From Phytomonas francai (Eukaryota; Euglenozoa; Kinetoplastea; Trypanosomatida; Trypanosomatidae): a stretch of 64,000 nt of DNA. The stretch spans positions 220,112-284,111 of the forward strand of contig MJCC01000006.1 in assembly GCA_001766655.1 (NCBI GenBank). Reading direction: 5' to 3'. Positions 11,263 to 20,385 of this stretch are shown here, in pieces. How positions within the stretch are numbered: position 1 is the first letter of the stretch; each line of letters starts with the position of its first letter. The translations under genes and the position numbers were made by a program. The notes under the pieces were generated by a model. That model did not search any database. It was not told where the DNA came from and saw only the letters and a program-made list of their open reading frames with translations.

Positions 11263-12474
11263 ATGCATCATGGCGCTCAGAACAATGTACTCTACTCCCC
11301 TCCGTTGAACTTTGCGATGGTTACCAAGGATGTCTACCGCAGTGCGTATCCAACGGTGGCGAACCTGCCCTATTTGCGTGATATTGGTATTAAAACGCTT
11401 GTTCTCCTTTCCATTGAAGCCCTCCCAGCGAAGGTCCTCAAGGCACTGGAGGGGCCGACGAGGCTTCGCGTAGGCCAGGGCCGCCTTTCTCAGAACCCCT
11501 CGTCAAGCTCGCTCTCAGATACAAGGCTGCAGTCGCCCTTCTCTAACTATACGAAGGGTGCAGGGCTGGTGAATACCTCCTCTTCCTTTTCTCCAGCTTT
11601 TAAGGGGATTCGTGTGTTGAAGCTGGCGAATATGCGGAGCTGGCGGTACGATGCGTTTAATAGTGGGTGTGATTTTAGCCAGCATGATGTGATGCGGGGG
11701 CTGGATATCGCGGTCGATGCGCGATGGCATCCCGTGCTTTTTGCTTGTCCTACCGGTGAGCTCCAGACGAATATCCTCGTCGGTTGCATACGCCGCTATC
11801 AGAACTGGTGTTTATCGGCAATCTTTAGCGAATGTGAGCTTTTCACCAGCCTTACACAGACTACCGAACCTCGTGTGCTGGACTTTATCTCGATGTGGTT
11901 ACCGGAGGATAATCCGATAAACGTATTGGATGTCGTCGCGCGGAATCGGGAGTGGATTAAACAGGCAGACGCAATGCTACCGATGCAGGATCAGCCCGAG
12001 AAGAGTCTAGTCAATCCTGTTCAAACTCAAAAGCAAGCCGAGCAAAGCTTTCCTCGGCAAGATGCGAATGAGGATGACGATGATGATGACGGCTACAATG
12101 CGAATACCGAAGAGACCAATTTGAATGTAGTCTCCTCTGAAGGGAACTCTATTTCGGCTCCATCTGATGGAAGAGACCTATCGACATTGCTAGGCAGCGG
12201 TGCCAGGGAGGTTTCTCACACCTCAGGCACCAAACGATCGAAGGGCTTCCAATTTTCGGAGTGGTATCTTGATACCCTTCGTGAATTTTCCGTGTTGGGC
12301 GAATTTTTATCCCCAGAAATCGAAAATATCCCTTTTGTTGGTCTTGAAAAGGTGGCGACTGACAAGAAGCTCCCGCCACCGCATGTGCGTTTCGCGGGCG
12401 TGCTTAATCCACCCTCTTTGGATCCACGCTCTACCTTCACGAAGGAGTCCATTGTGGAAGAGGATGATGACTGA
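11263..12474 (+). CDS. Siw14/OCA-type tyrosine phosphatase homologue, probably inactive
   Basis: 403 residues. I use the ATG at 11263, as the upstream in-frame TTG is not a eukaryotic start. PPLNFAMVTKDVYRSAYPT and LPYLRDIGIKTLVLL match the N-terminal half of Siw14-type dual-specificity phosphatases. ILVGCIRRYQNWCLSAIF, followed by a helix, matches the segment after the active site. In active members the loop reads HCNRGKHRTG. Here it is ACPTGELQTN, so the Cys (codon 11746-11748) stays while the Arg of CX5R is Gln (11764-11766). Without that Arg, phosphate binding should fail. An insertion (about residues 65-115) and an acidic C-terminal half (DEDDDDDDG) are extra. Yeast OCA proteins offer a precedent for degenerate relatives that act in a complex. 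Confidence 0.75.
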   Translation: MHHGAQNNVLYSPPLNFAMVTKDVYRSAYPTVANLPYLRDIGIKTLVLLSIEALPAKVLKALEGPTRLRVGQGRLSQNPSSSSLSDTRLQSPFSNYTKGAGLVNTSSSFSPAFKGIRVLKLANMRSWRYDAFNSGCDFSQHDVMRGLDIAVDARWHPVLFACPTGELQTNILVGCIRRYQNWCLSAIFSECELFTSLTQTTEPRVLDFISMWLPEDNPINVLDVVARNREWIKQADAMLPMQDQPEKSLVNPVQTQKQAEQSFPRQDANEDDDDDDGYNANTEETNLNVVSSEGNSISAPSDGRDLSTLLGSGAREVSHTSGTKRSKGFQFSEWYLDTLREFSVLGEFLSPEIENIPFVGLEKVATDKKLPPPHVRFAGVLNPPSLDPRSTFTKESIVEEDDD

Positions 12475-12907
12475 TGAATCGATGGATTGCTAACTTTATT
12501 CATCAATTTTAATCCTATATTCGTTTCTTGCATTCATGGTATTCGTTTTCCCACCCTCCGATCCTTCGTTTATTACGATTATTTTGCGGAAGGAACACAT
12601 ATTTTCCCTTGTTTTCCGCCCGAAAATAAAAGATGTACGACTCAGATAGACTTCTTTGCATTATCGCTTTTCATTTCTTCCCCCCTTTTTACAAGTAAAG
12701 ACGTCGAAAAGCGTGATTTAGGGAGCGTAGTACCCTCTCTATAACTCACAAAATCACTAACCTTTACCTTTTTTTTATTACAAACATCCGTGATCAGATC
12801 TCACTCCCCCCACCCCTAACAGTAGGTTTTTTAAATATTTAGATATAATAAAATAAGCGAAGCGTAAGCTTATATCTCTCTTTTCACTAGGTCTTTTTCC
12901 CTTCGTT
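12475..12907. other. Spacer upstream of the kinase gene
   Basis: AT-rich and pyrimidine-rich. The ORF at 12487-12744 has spacer composition and no recognisable domain. It ends with the predicted acceptor at 12889-12890. Confidence 0.5.
12872..12890 (+). promoter_or_regulatory. Predicted trans-splice acceptor, kinase gene
   Basis: A pyrimidine tract ends in CACTAG. The ATG at 12908 lies 17 bases further on. Confidence 0.55.
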
Positions 12908-15229
12908 ATGAAGCCCAGACGAAAAATACGAGCCCCCCCGGAAGGTTTCTTTCTTAATTTAGGCGAAGGTTCTTCAGGTGAAGTTCAGGTCCAGCAGAAA
13001 AATGAGTATGAGGTGGATAAGTTTCTAATCGACGGCGACGACACCATCCTCTCCCCGATGGTCACGATGGATCCGGGCCAGACGAACAAGGACACGTTTC
13101 ATAGCGCTTCGTCGATGGGAGGAATCCAAACCGCATCCGCAGTGGATTCCGCCAATATTGCGAATACTAACATGCATCCAGACCATGACAATCTGATCGG
13201 CGTCCTGGTGAACAAGGGATTAGGCGGCGCTTCACCCCAGCCAAACACCTCGAACGGCGCGAACGGGGGTGCCATCGGGGTCGCCCCCCCGAAGTTCATC
13301 CACGTCAACAATACCAACCTCTTCGTCCTGCTGGATGGCATTTCCATGTTTTTCGAGGGCAAGTCGACCTTCACCGGCGACGACGACCCCCTTCTCCGGC
13401 AGCACATCCTGAAAAAGAAGTCCGTGAAGGCCCTCGGCCCCGCCAAGCCGGCCCTCGCGGGGGGGGAGCCCGTCGCGCGGCAGGGGGGGTCGCCGCGGGA
13501 GCCGGGCGCGGCCTACTCCGCGGAGGCGGTAGAGAAGGCCATCCGGTACATCCAGCGGGGGGGCGGCGCGTCCCCGGCCCCCCCTGCGCCGTCGCCGGGC
13601 CTCCTCGCGCTCTTCCGGGGGGCGGTGCGGCCGCGGGGGGTGCCGCTGTTCGGCCACGGCCGCNNNNNNNNNNNNNNNNNNNNNNNNNNNNNNNNNNNNN
13701 NNNNNNNNNNNNNNNNNNNNNNNNNNNNCTCGCCCGCGCCCTCGTCGCCCTCGCCCTCCCCCCGCCCGTCCTCGCCCTCCCCCCGCCCGTCCTCGCCCTT
13801 CGCGCTGTCCTCGCCGTCCTTTCCGGGGGCGCGGCCGCGGCCCTTCTCCGTCGCCGATGTCGGCCGCAGCAACCGCACGCTCGACCTGGACGCGGTCGAG
13901 GTCCTGCACTTCATCGAAGGCGGCTCGCAGGGCCGGGTCTTCTGCGTCCGGCTCCACGGGAAGCTCTACGCGCTGAAGCGCATAGACGTCGCGGCGGCCG
14001 TGCGCGCGACGAACGCGGTCGAGCGGCAGGGCCGGAAGCGTGGGCTGGTGAAGGAGCTCAACATGATCCGGCGGCAGCAGGCGCGTCCGCCGCCCGCGCA
14101 CCTCACGCGCATCTTCAACGCCGTCGCCTCTCTGGACGGGCGGCCGCAGCTGAGCATCCTGATGGAGCTGATGGCCTTTGGCGTGGACAAGCTCCAGGCG
14201 ATGGTCGCCCGCATCCCGGACGCGGAGCTGATGCGCATGGTCCAGTCCACCTTCAAGTGTTACATGGCGAAGCCCGCGCGGGCGGCCGCGGGGCTGGGCC
14301 GCGACCTCAAGGCGCAGCACGGGCCCCCGTCACAGGTCCTCGGGCGGCGCGACCTGAACACGCCGAAGGGGTGGGAGATGGGGATCGAGCGGCAGACCGC
14401 CGTGCAGGAGATCCTGCTCTCCATGATCGCCGCCGACACGCTCTGCGGGCTCAAGGAGCTCCACACGGACTACCGCATCGTGCACTGCGATATCAAGCCG
14501 CAGAATATTCTGCTCGCCTTCGACAAGCAGAGCTTCAAGCTCAGCGACTTTGGCTGTGGCTGCGTGATCGACGAGGAGACTGGGAAGGTGCGCGCCTCCG
14601 GGGTCGACTTGGGCACGAAGCTCTACCGGGCACCGGAGCGCCTGATCAGTAAGGAGCCCGCGAGCGGCATCGCCGAGGTGATCCCGGAGGAGGACGAGGA
14701 TGGCAAGACGTTGGCGTCGCCTTTTGCGCACCAGGTGATCGAGTTCGACGAGAAGGCGGATGTGTGGTCGCTGGGGATCATGCTGCTCGAGCTCGCCTGC
14801 GGGGTCCACCCCTGCAGCCCGTTTAAATCCAACTTCTGGAATTACACGAACGAGCTGAAGCTGACAAAGATGGTGAAGCCTTTGGCGTGGTCGTCGGATT
14901 TTTGCGATTTTATCGTCCGTTGTGTTTGCATCGATGTGGGAAGACGGTGGTCGGTGGATCAGCTCCTCCAGCACCCTTTTATTCTGCATTACAGCAACGT
15001 CCCGCGGAGTAGGCTGAGGATCTTTATGGAGCGGCTGGAGAAGGAGTCGGCGAGCTTTCAGCGAAAACAGCAGCGGGAGCTCCTGCAAAAGCAGATATTG
15101 CTCAGCACCAACCAGGTCTCACGTGATAACTATTTAAAAGAAAGCCGCTCCAAGTGGAAGGAGTTTACCGGCTTCCTAAGCGTCACTCCTGAGCTTAAGG
15201 ACCTCAGTAAATTTCCACATTTGGCATGA
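12908..15229 (+). CDS. Divergent STE/MEK-like protein kinase, interrupted by an assembly gap
   Basis: About 773 codons, including 65 N at 13664-13728. The N-terminal 325 residues are mostly low complexity. The kinase domain covers about 325-705. Visible motifs are a Gly loop (FIEGGSQGRVFCV), the ATP-binding Lys in YALKRID, HCDIKPQNILL (HRD changed to HCD), DFG in LSDFGCGC, GTKLYRAPE and DVWSLGIMLLELACG. The overall look is that of STE7-type (MAPKK) kinases. Oddities are an insert of about 50 residues before the catalytic loop (near 14260-14400), an acidic insert of about 30 residues after APE (14655-14745), and an activation segment without the usual pair of phosphorylatable Ser/Thr. A 21-base tandem repeat follows the gap. 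The substrate is unknown. The frame is the same on both sides of the drawn gap. Confidence 0.75.
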   Translation: MKPRRKIRAPPEGFFLNLGEGSSGEVQVQQKNEYEVDKFLIDGDDTILSPMVTMDPGQTNKDTFHSASSMGGIQTASAVDSANIANTNMHPDHDNLIGVLVNKGLGGASPQPNTSNGANGGAIGVAPPKFIHVNNTNLFVLLDGISMFFEGKSTFTGDDDPLLRQHILKKKSVKALGPAKPALAGGEPVARQGGSPREPGAAYSAEAVEKAIRYIQRGGGASPAPPAPSPGLLALFRGAVRPRGVPLFGHGRXXXXXXXXXXXXXXXXXXXXXXSPAPSSPSPSPRPSSPSPRPSSPFALSSPSFPGARPRPFSVADVGRSNRTLDLDAVEVLHFIEGGSQGRVFCVRLHGKLYALKRIDVAAAVRATNAVERQGRKRGLVKELNMIRRQQARPPPAHLTRIFNAVASLDGRPQLSILMELMAFGVDKLQAMVARIPDAELMRMVQSTFKCYMAKPARAAAGLGRDLKAQHGPPSQVLGRRDLNTPKGWEMGIERQTAVQEILLSMIAADTLCGLKELHTDYRIVHCDIKPQNILLAFDKQSFKLSDFGCGCVIDEETGKVRASGVDLGTKLYRAPERLISKEPASGIAEVIPEEDEDGKTLASPFAHQVIEFDEKADVWSLGIMLLELACGVHPCSPFKSNFWNYTNELKLTKMVKPLAWSSDFCDFIVRCVCIDVGRRWSVDQLLQHPFILHYSNVPRSRLRIFMERLEKESASFQRKQQRELLQKQILLSTNQVSRDNYLKESRSKWKEFTGFLSVTPELKDLSKFPHLA
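13664..13728. other. Assembly gap (65 N) inside the kinase gene
   Basis: A run of N in an extremely GC-rich, low-complexity coding stretch. Its true length is unknown. Confidence 0.95.
13750..13791 (+). repeat. 21-base tandem repeat, two copies, coding SPSPRPS
   Basis: Two adjacent identical 21-base units at 13750-13770 and 13771-13791, with a partial third. They encode a Ser/Pro/Arg run in the kinase N-terminal region, directly after the gap. The gap may hide further copies. Confidence 0.8.
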
Positions 15230-15492
15230 AGGGCGTCGATATTCTTTTATTACTATCATTATGTTTCTTTTGTTTATTTATTTTTTTACAAAGTAGAAGA
15301 AGGAAAACCTCTCGTAGAGTGCCTTTTGGGCACTTGGGTAAAGGGATCTCGGGGACCGCTCTTATCCGTTCTACAATATCCGTTTATTCTCATTAAATCC
15401 TTGACGATCAATAGGATTAGAGACGCATTTTATTTCGAAAGATCGTTGTGTATTCCCCGCCATTTTTTTCAAATATGGGCAGATCTTCATGC

Positions 15493-15518
15493 TATATATA
15501 TATATATATATATATATA
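15493..15518. repeat. (TA)13 microsatellite
   Basis: Perfect alternating TA of 26 bases in spacer DNA. Confidence 0.9.
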
Positions 15519-15592
15519 GTAAGATTTAAACCTCTCGCCCCGTTCATCAAACTCTGTTCCGTATGCTTGATTTTTGTGTGTGTGTGTACATG

Positions 15593-15617
15593 TGGGTGGG
15601 GAGGGGGGAGGGAAGGG
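15593..15617 (+). other. G-quadruplex-type motif in spacer
   Basis: Five G runs of three or more, separated by one or two bases, a strong match to the G-quadruplex pattern. Confidence 0.55.
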
Positions 15618-15844
15618 AATTCACACTCTGCTTTAGTTCTCTCAATTCACATTTAACAAGGATACTCTTGAGTGAGGAGGTGCTACTTTCACGTCCCTCT
15701 TCCATTTCTTTGGTGCTTTCCTAATACCCAACACACTTCACTCCCTCCAACGCGTGGAACCTTTTTTTGATGATAAAAAAGAGATCTTTACCATTGGGGG
15801 TTTTCTACTCTGTATTCTTCAAGGCGGGGAAACGAAAAATACAT

Positions 15845-16462
15845 ATGAAGCCCGTCATGATCGTCGGGACGAGCTCTCGAGGCCGCCAAAAGCTAGCAAC
15901 AAAGCATTTTTCAAAAGAGTATGAATTATTATTCTTATCACCCGACATTAACGAAAAGGAATATCGTTCAAGATCCCCTGAAATACTAACTAAGCTTATC
16001 GCGGAAGCAAAAATGGACAAAATTCGACAACTAGTCGAGAGCAACGAAGAGCTGAGGCTCTCCGTAAAAGCAAATCCATGCAGCTTCGCGGTAACGTTCG
16101 ACCAGGTCGTGGTTTGGTCCGGGGAAATCCGCGAGAAGCCCGCCGATGAGGCGGAATCTCGGGCATTTATCCGGAGCTACTCGAACAGCAGCGTCGCCAC
16201 CGTTCAGACAACCGCGGTCTTTCACTTTGCCTCGCTGAAGATGGTTTCCGCTTCCAACCACACGAGGACCTATTATCGCGAAATCCCAGACGATGCCATT
16301 GAGAGAATTATCTCGCGTGGGGTATGCAAGGGCGCCGCGGGAGCTTTGATTATCGAAGATGAGGATATGGATGCAAGCATGATTAAGATCGATCCTGGGA
16401 ACAAAGAAGAAGTCCAGGGGATGTGCGTGCAAGTCATACGTGAGCTTTTAAACTTATTCTGA
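15845..16462 (+). CDS. Maf/ASMTL-like nucleotide pyrophosphatase
   Basis: 205 residues from the ATG at 15845. An upstream in-frame ATG at 15767 lies before the likely splice acceptor (AG 15822-15823). MIVGTSSRGRQKLATKHF matches the start of Maf proteins, VTFDQVVVWSGEIREKPADEAES the central Asp/VV and GE..EKP..EA motif, and GVCKGAAGALIIEDE the late GxAGa segment. Maf proteins hydrolyse non-canonical or canonical NTPs to NMP and pyrophosphate and so clean the nucleotide pool. The usual SxSPRR signature is SSRGRQ here, so one of two conserved Arg residues is replaced. Fold and length fit the family; activity is less certain. Confidence 0.82.
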   Translation: MKPVMIVGTSSRGRQKLATKHFSKEYELLFLSPDINEKEYRSRSPEILTKLIAEAKMDKIRQLVESNEELRLSVKANPCSFAVTFDQVVVWSGEIREKPADEAESRAFIRSYSNSSVATVQTTAVFHFASLKMVSASNHTRTYYREIPDDAIERIISRGVCKGAAGALIIEDEDMDASMIKIDPGNKEEVQGMCVQVIRELLNLF

Positions 16463-16952
16463 ACTTGAGTACCTTATAGATCGATACGCACTTTAAACGT
16501 CTTAAGGTTTGCGTAAAAAAATACCGCTTAATGTGCTGTTATTTTATCGAATAATTTATCAGTGTTTAGTGTGTCCTAGATTGAATATATTATTAAGAAA
16601 TAATAGTAATAAATATCTTTTCACAACACAATCTTATAGTGCCAAAAAAGCACGGAGGTGTTTTATGGATAGAATGGAATAGTGGCCATTCCCTTCCCCC
16701 TCTTCACCCCCCCTTTTTTCAGTTTTCATTATGTCATCTTGCATCGCTGCTGCTTTTCTTTTTTTTTCATAATATTTCAACTGTGCAAACTTCTTGCGAA
16801 AAGAAGCTTAAAATAGGATCCATATTAGAAAAAGAAAAGCTAAGATAAAGTGGGGAAAAAAGATTGTCGTATCGAAGGTATATATTTTTATTTCTTTTCC
16901 TACGCTAGGAGAAACTTTAGGTGACACGGCACGGTTGATATTCCACGCATAA
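16463..16952. other. Spacer upstream of VPS29
   Basis: AT-rich, with no gene seen. The pyrimidine-rich tract at 16881-16904 before AG 16907-16908 is the probable trans-splice acceptor of VPS29. Confidence 0.55.
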
Positions 16953-17573
16953 ATGGTGTTGGCGTTAGTGTTGGGTGACCTCCACATCCCGCAGCGTGCT
17001 GCTCACATCCATGAGGCCTTTCACAAAATGTTTCTCCCCGGTCGCATTCAAATGGTCTTTGTGACCGGAAACGTTACATCCAATGAGACACTGCGATACC
17101 TTCACACGATTTCCTCGGAAGTCTGCTGTACCCGTGGTGAGTTTGATCAAGACGACCTGAATCATTTACCAGAATCGCTGGTGATCGATGTCGAGGGTCT
17201 AAAAGTCGGGCTCATTCATGGCTATCAAATCGTACCCCTCGGTGATAGGGATTCTTTAGCGGCTTTTCAACGTCAACTTGATGTCGATGTGTTAATCTCC
17301 GGTGGGACCCACCAGACGAAGATTTTTGAATTCGATTCCCATCTTTTTGTGAACCCAGGTTCGGCTAGTGGTGCTTTCACGCCTTGTGATCTGAATGTGA
17401 TACCGTCTTTCGTCCTCTTGGATATCCACAACACATCGGTAACTGCGTTTACGTATCGTTATATCCCCGAAGATGACACCCCTGAGGGGAAAAACGGGAC
17501 GGGTGAAAACCATCCCGGGGAAGATTCGTCTACTGCGGTACGTATTCATAAAAGGGAGTGGACAAAGAGCTAA
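16953..17573 (+). CDS. VPS29: Retromer subunit VPS29
   Basis: 206 residues. MVLALVLGDLHIPQRA at the start, VTGNVTSNETLRYL, GLKVGLIHGYQIVPLGD, FQRQLDVDVLISGGTHQ and LFVNPGSASGAF follow VPS29 without gaps. The fold is that of metallophosphoesterases, but VPS29 serves as a scaffold that joins VPS35 in retromer and recycles receptors from endosomes. Two metal-site positions differ from the human protein: SGHTH is SGGTH and RGDFD is RGEFD, so metal binding is probably reduced. A hydrophilic tail of about 25 residues (after about 180) is extra. Confidence 0.95.
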   Translation: MVLALVLGDLHIPQRAAHIHEAFHKMFLPGRIQMVFVTGNVTSNETLRYLHTISSEVCCTRGEFDQDDLNHLPESLVIDVEGLKVGLIHGYQIVPLGDRDSLAAFQRQLDVDVLISGGTHQTKIFEFDSHLFVNPGSASGAFTPCDLNVIPSFVLLDIHNTSVTAFTYRYIPEDDTPEGKNGTGENHPGEDSSTAVRIHKREWTKS

Positions 17574-17916
17574 CAAGGCATTCTTTTTGCTTGATTTTTC
17601 ATAGTTGTGCACCACCTGGTTTCGGGTTTTTGATGCATTAGTGTTCCATCTTGAATAATTGAAAAACACTGTAGATGTCAAGCTCCCCAATTTTGTACTT
17701 GATCTTACTCCTACCTATCTTTTTCTTCCCAATCTTCCCTCACATGGCGGCATCCGTTTCATTGCGTAAAAGCATCCAAAACCTTTTAGCTTCCTTTAGA
17801 AAGGGAGCCACATACTGAGAAGGTGCCATCTTGGTAGAGTGTTAGGTTAGAAAAGGTCCTTATTTTGCTCTATCTATTTACATTTATTATTATTATTATT
17901 ATTATTCCCTGTGCTT
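17574..17916. other. Spacer upstream of dynein IC2
   Basis: AT-rich and pyrimidine-rich, with an ATT trinucleotide run at 17886-17906 just before the start codon. No gene is seen. Confidence 0.5.
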
Positions 17917-19785
17917 ATGACCGAGATCTCCTACAGCTACTCGCGCCTCGCACGCGATTTCCGACGCATTCCGGAGTTCCAGGCGAATGAGACCGAAATG
18001 CTAACGGAGATCGCGCCCAATCCTGGCACGAAAGGGCACTATACCACGCTGAACCCGCGGGAGGTTCAAATCCAGAATGCACCTAAGCTTTCCGAGGCGA
18101 GCACGAACACGGAGCGTGTGAAGCTGCGTAGTCACCCCCAAACGCACCTGGAGGCTGGATGGCCGAACACCGTGGATCCGACGGAGTTCGAGGAGAAGAT
18201 GAAGTACTGCAAGAAGGTCGAGCGGGAGGAGGGCTATCTGAGTTCGTGCACGCGACTGGTCGACCAGTGCATTGAGAAGTGCATCAAACAAAACGACGCG
18301 ATTGATATCTACGGGGAGTACTTCCAGGAGAGCCCTGCGAAGGAGCAGGAGGAGGTCGGCCCCGCCTCCTCCAAGATCGTCGCCGTCTTCAAGGACCCGA
18401 GCAAGCTGAAACGGACGGCGGCCGCGCTGTCCTGGCAGGGCGACGGCCACAAGCTCGCGGTGGGCTACTGCCGCCTGAAGTTCCAGAGCCACCTGCCGAC
18501 GATGAGCCCGCACTCGCACATCTGGGACGTCCTGAACCCGAACGAGCCGACGGAGACCCTCGTCGCGGCCTCCCCGCTCTGCAGCATCGAGTACTACGCG
18601 AAGGACCCGCACTTCATCGCGGGCGGGAGCTGGAATGGCGTCGTGCAGTACTGGGACTGCCGCCAGCCGAACCGCCCCGCCGCGCACTCGCGCATCGAGG
18701 AGAGCCACAAGGACCCCGTCTGGGCCGTGCGCTGGCTGCAGAGCAAATCCGGCGAGCTCCTCTCCGTCTCGACCGACGGCAACGTCTACGTCTGGGACTG
18801 TCGGCTGCCCGACAAGCCGACGACGATTCGCTCGATCGCGGAGGACAACCTCGTCCTGCAGCCGAAGAGCGCCGACGGCGGCGGCCCGCGCGACGTGCTC
18901 GGGGGGCTCTGCCTGGACTACGACCCCCAGGTCGGCGGCCCCGCCAAGTACATGATCGGCACCGAGCAGGGCGTCATCCTCTCCTGCAATCGCAAGGGTA
19001 AGACGCAGCAGGAGAAGATCGGGCCGAACACCTTCGTCGGGCACCACGGCCCCGTCTACGCCGTCCAGCGCAACCCCTTCTTCGCGAAGTACTTCCTCTC
19101 CGTCGGGGACTGGACGGCGCGGCTCTGGTTCGAGGACTTCAAGTTCGCGCCGACCTTCAGCACGTTCTACCACGCGGCGTACCTGACGGGGGGGGCCTGG
19201 CACCCCGTCCGCCCGGGCGTCTTCTTCACGACCCGCATGGACGGCCACCTCGACGTCTGGGACCTCCTCCTCCGGCAGACGGCCCCGGCGCTCAGCCTGC
19301 AGGTCTCCGACTACGCCCTGCACGCCGTCAAGCCCTCGCACGACGGCCGCCTCGTCGCCACCGGCGGCATCGACGGCAACGTGACCCTCCTCGAGCTCTC
19401 GCCCGCCCTCGCCACGCTCGCGCCGGACGAGAAGAACGCGATCGGGCTCCTCTTCGAGAACGAAAGCCTGCGGGACAAGAACCTCGAGCGCGCCTTCAAG
19501 GAACGGCGCGCGGCCGCGCGGCAGCGCGGGAGCCGGCAGGGCACCCTCCACGGGAGCCTCCTGCGGCCCGCCGGCGATGACCCCGACGAGCTCGACGCCC
19601 TCACCCGGCAGTACCTCGACGGCATCAGCCGCGAAAAGGAGGCCGAGACCCAGACCCGGAGCGAAATCGAAGAGGCCAGGGAGAGGCTTTTTCGGGATAT
19701 CGAGGACGGCGTCGAGGTCGGGGCCGCCGGCGAGCGCGCACAACCCGCCGTTTTCTCCTCAGATCATTCGCTTCACTCTCTCTAA
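17917..19785 (+). CDS. DNAI2: Axonemal outer-arm dynein intermediate chain 2 (DNAI2/IC69-70)
   Basis: 622 residues from the ATG at 17917 (an in-frame GTG upstream is ignored). The N-terminus MTEISYSYSRLARDFRR, then WPNTVDPTEFEEKMKYCKK and CIKQNDAIDIYGEYF, is typical of DNAI2. The WD40 propeller (about 165-500) includes ALSWQGDGHKLAV, ESHKDPVWAVRWLQSKSG, IGTEQGVILSCNRKGK, GHHGPVYAVQRNPFF, SVGDWTARLWFED and FFTTRMDGHLDVWDLLL. The C-terminus is charged and helical, as in relatives. It links the heavy chains to the doublet and is needed for flagellar beating. The coding region is extremely GC-rich from 18100 to 19750, which creates a long antisense ORF. Confidence 0.96.
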   Translation: MTEISYSYSRLARDFRRIPEFQANETEMLTEIAPNPGTKGHYTTLNPREVQIQNAPKLSEASTNTERVKLRSHPQTHLEAGWPNTVDPTEFEEKMKYCKKVEREEGYLSSCTRLVDQCIEKCIKQNDAIDIYGEYFQESPAKEQEEVGPASSKIVAVFKDPSKLKRTAAALSWQGDGHKLAVGYCRLKFQSHLPTMSPHSHIWDVLNPNEPTETLVAASPLCSIEYYAKDPHFIAGGSWNGVVQYWDCRQPNRPAAHSRIEESHKDPVWAVRWLQSKSGELLSVSTDGNVYVWDCRLPDKPTTIRSIAEDNLVLQPKSADGGGPRDVLGGLCLDYDPQVGGPAKYMIGTEQGVILSCNRKGKTQQEKIGPNTFVGHHGPVYAVQRNPFFAKYFLSVGDWTARLWFEDFKFAPTFSTFYHAAYLTGGAWHPVRPGVFFTTRMDGHLDVWDLLLRQTAPALSLQVSDYALHAVKPSHDGRLVATGGIDGNVTLLELSPALATLAPDEKNAIGLLFENESLRDKNLERAFKERRAAARQRGSRQGTLHGSLLRPAGDDPDELDALTRQYLDGISREKEAETQTRSEIEEARERLFRDIEDGVEVGAAGERAQPAVFSSDHSLHSL

Positions 19786-19809
19786 GTCTAGGAAGGGAAA
19801 GCGGGGTGC

Positions 19810-19834
19810 GTGTGTGTGTGTGTGTGTGTGTGTG
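19810..19834. repeat. (GT)n microsatellite
   Basis: An alternating GT run of about 25 bases just after the DNAI2 stop. Confidence 0.85.
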
Positions 19835-20364
19835 GAAGAATATGCTCGATCCTAAACGAACTCAAAAGGCAAGGCAATGGATTCTTCTTTTTTGATTTCA
19901 ACCTTCATCATATCCTTCACTTGTACGCCCCATCTCTGACTTCTTTTTTTGAAACTCAGCACAGTAGATAATGAGGTGGGAGAAGGTATGTGTAGGGGGA
20001 GGGAGATATTGGTGGTGGTGGTATTGGGTTAATTTTATCGTGCCTGAGGTGCGGTACTTCTGAAATGGATCTTAAATCATGCTAGATGTAATTTTATCTT
20101 CTCTTTGGTAGACGCAATGTATCTCTCAGTTCAAAGAAAAGCATCCCAAATAATCGTAAAAATTCAGTCCAAATGCGATGAAAAGCATTCAAGGCGCTAC
20201 TTCCTTTTTCCCTGATGTGGAGCGTATGACAGAAAGATAAGGTAGTGATAAAATGAATTTCCTCTTTAATCCTTTTTTTTACCCCTACTAGGTAGCTTTA
20301 CCCGCCTTTTAGTTTCATTCCTTACCGTATACGTGAGGGAGTGCCTGACTTTCCCATAACTATT

Positions 20365-20385
20365 CATTCTTTTTTTATTATTCAG
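20365..20385 (+). promoter_or_regulatory. Predicted trans-splice acceptor, Sm-like gene
   Basis: A T-rich tract ends in TTCAG at 20385. The ATG is 51 bases further. Confidence 0.55.

Larger units (their letters stand above)
15230..15844. other. Spacer between the kinase and Maf-like genes
   Basis: AT-rich, with a (TA)13 run at 15493-15518, a GT run near 15575-15588 and a G-rich motif at 15593-15617. A pyrimidine tract before AG 15822-15823 is the likely trans-splice acceptor for the next gene. No gene is seen. Confidence 0.55.

Noticed and set aside
13232..14320. 362-codon minus-strand ORF with Arg/Gly-rich product
   Set aside because: Antisense to the kinase gene and runs across the N gap; the product is low complexity.
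18061..18085. tRNA B-box-like sequence
   Set aside because: Lies within the DNAI2 coding region and has no partner A box or cloverleaf.
18001..19743. 580-codon open frame on the minus strand
   Set aside because: It is the mirror of the GC-rich DNAI2 gene; the plus strand encodes clear WD40 motifs.
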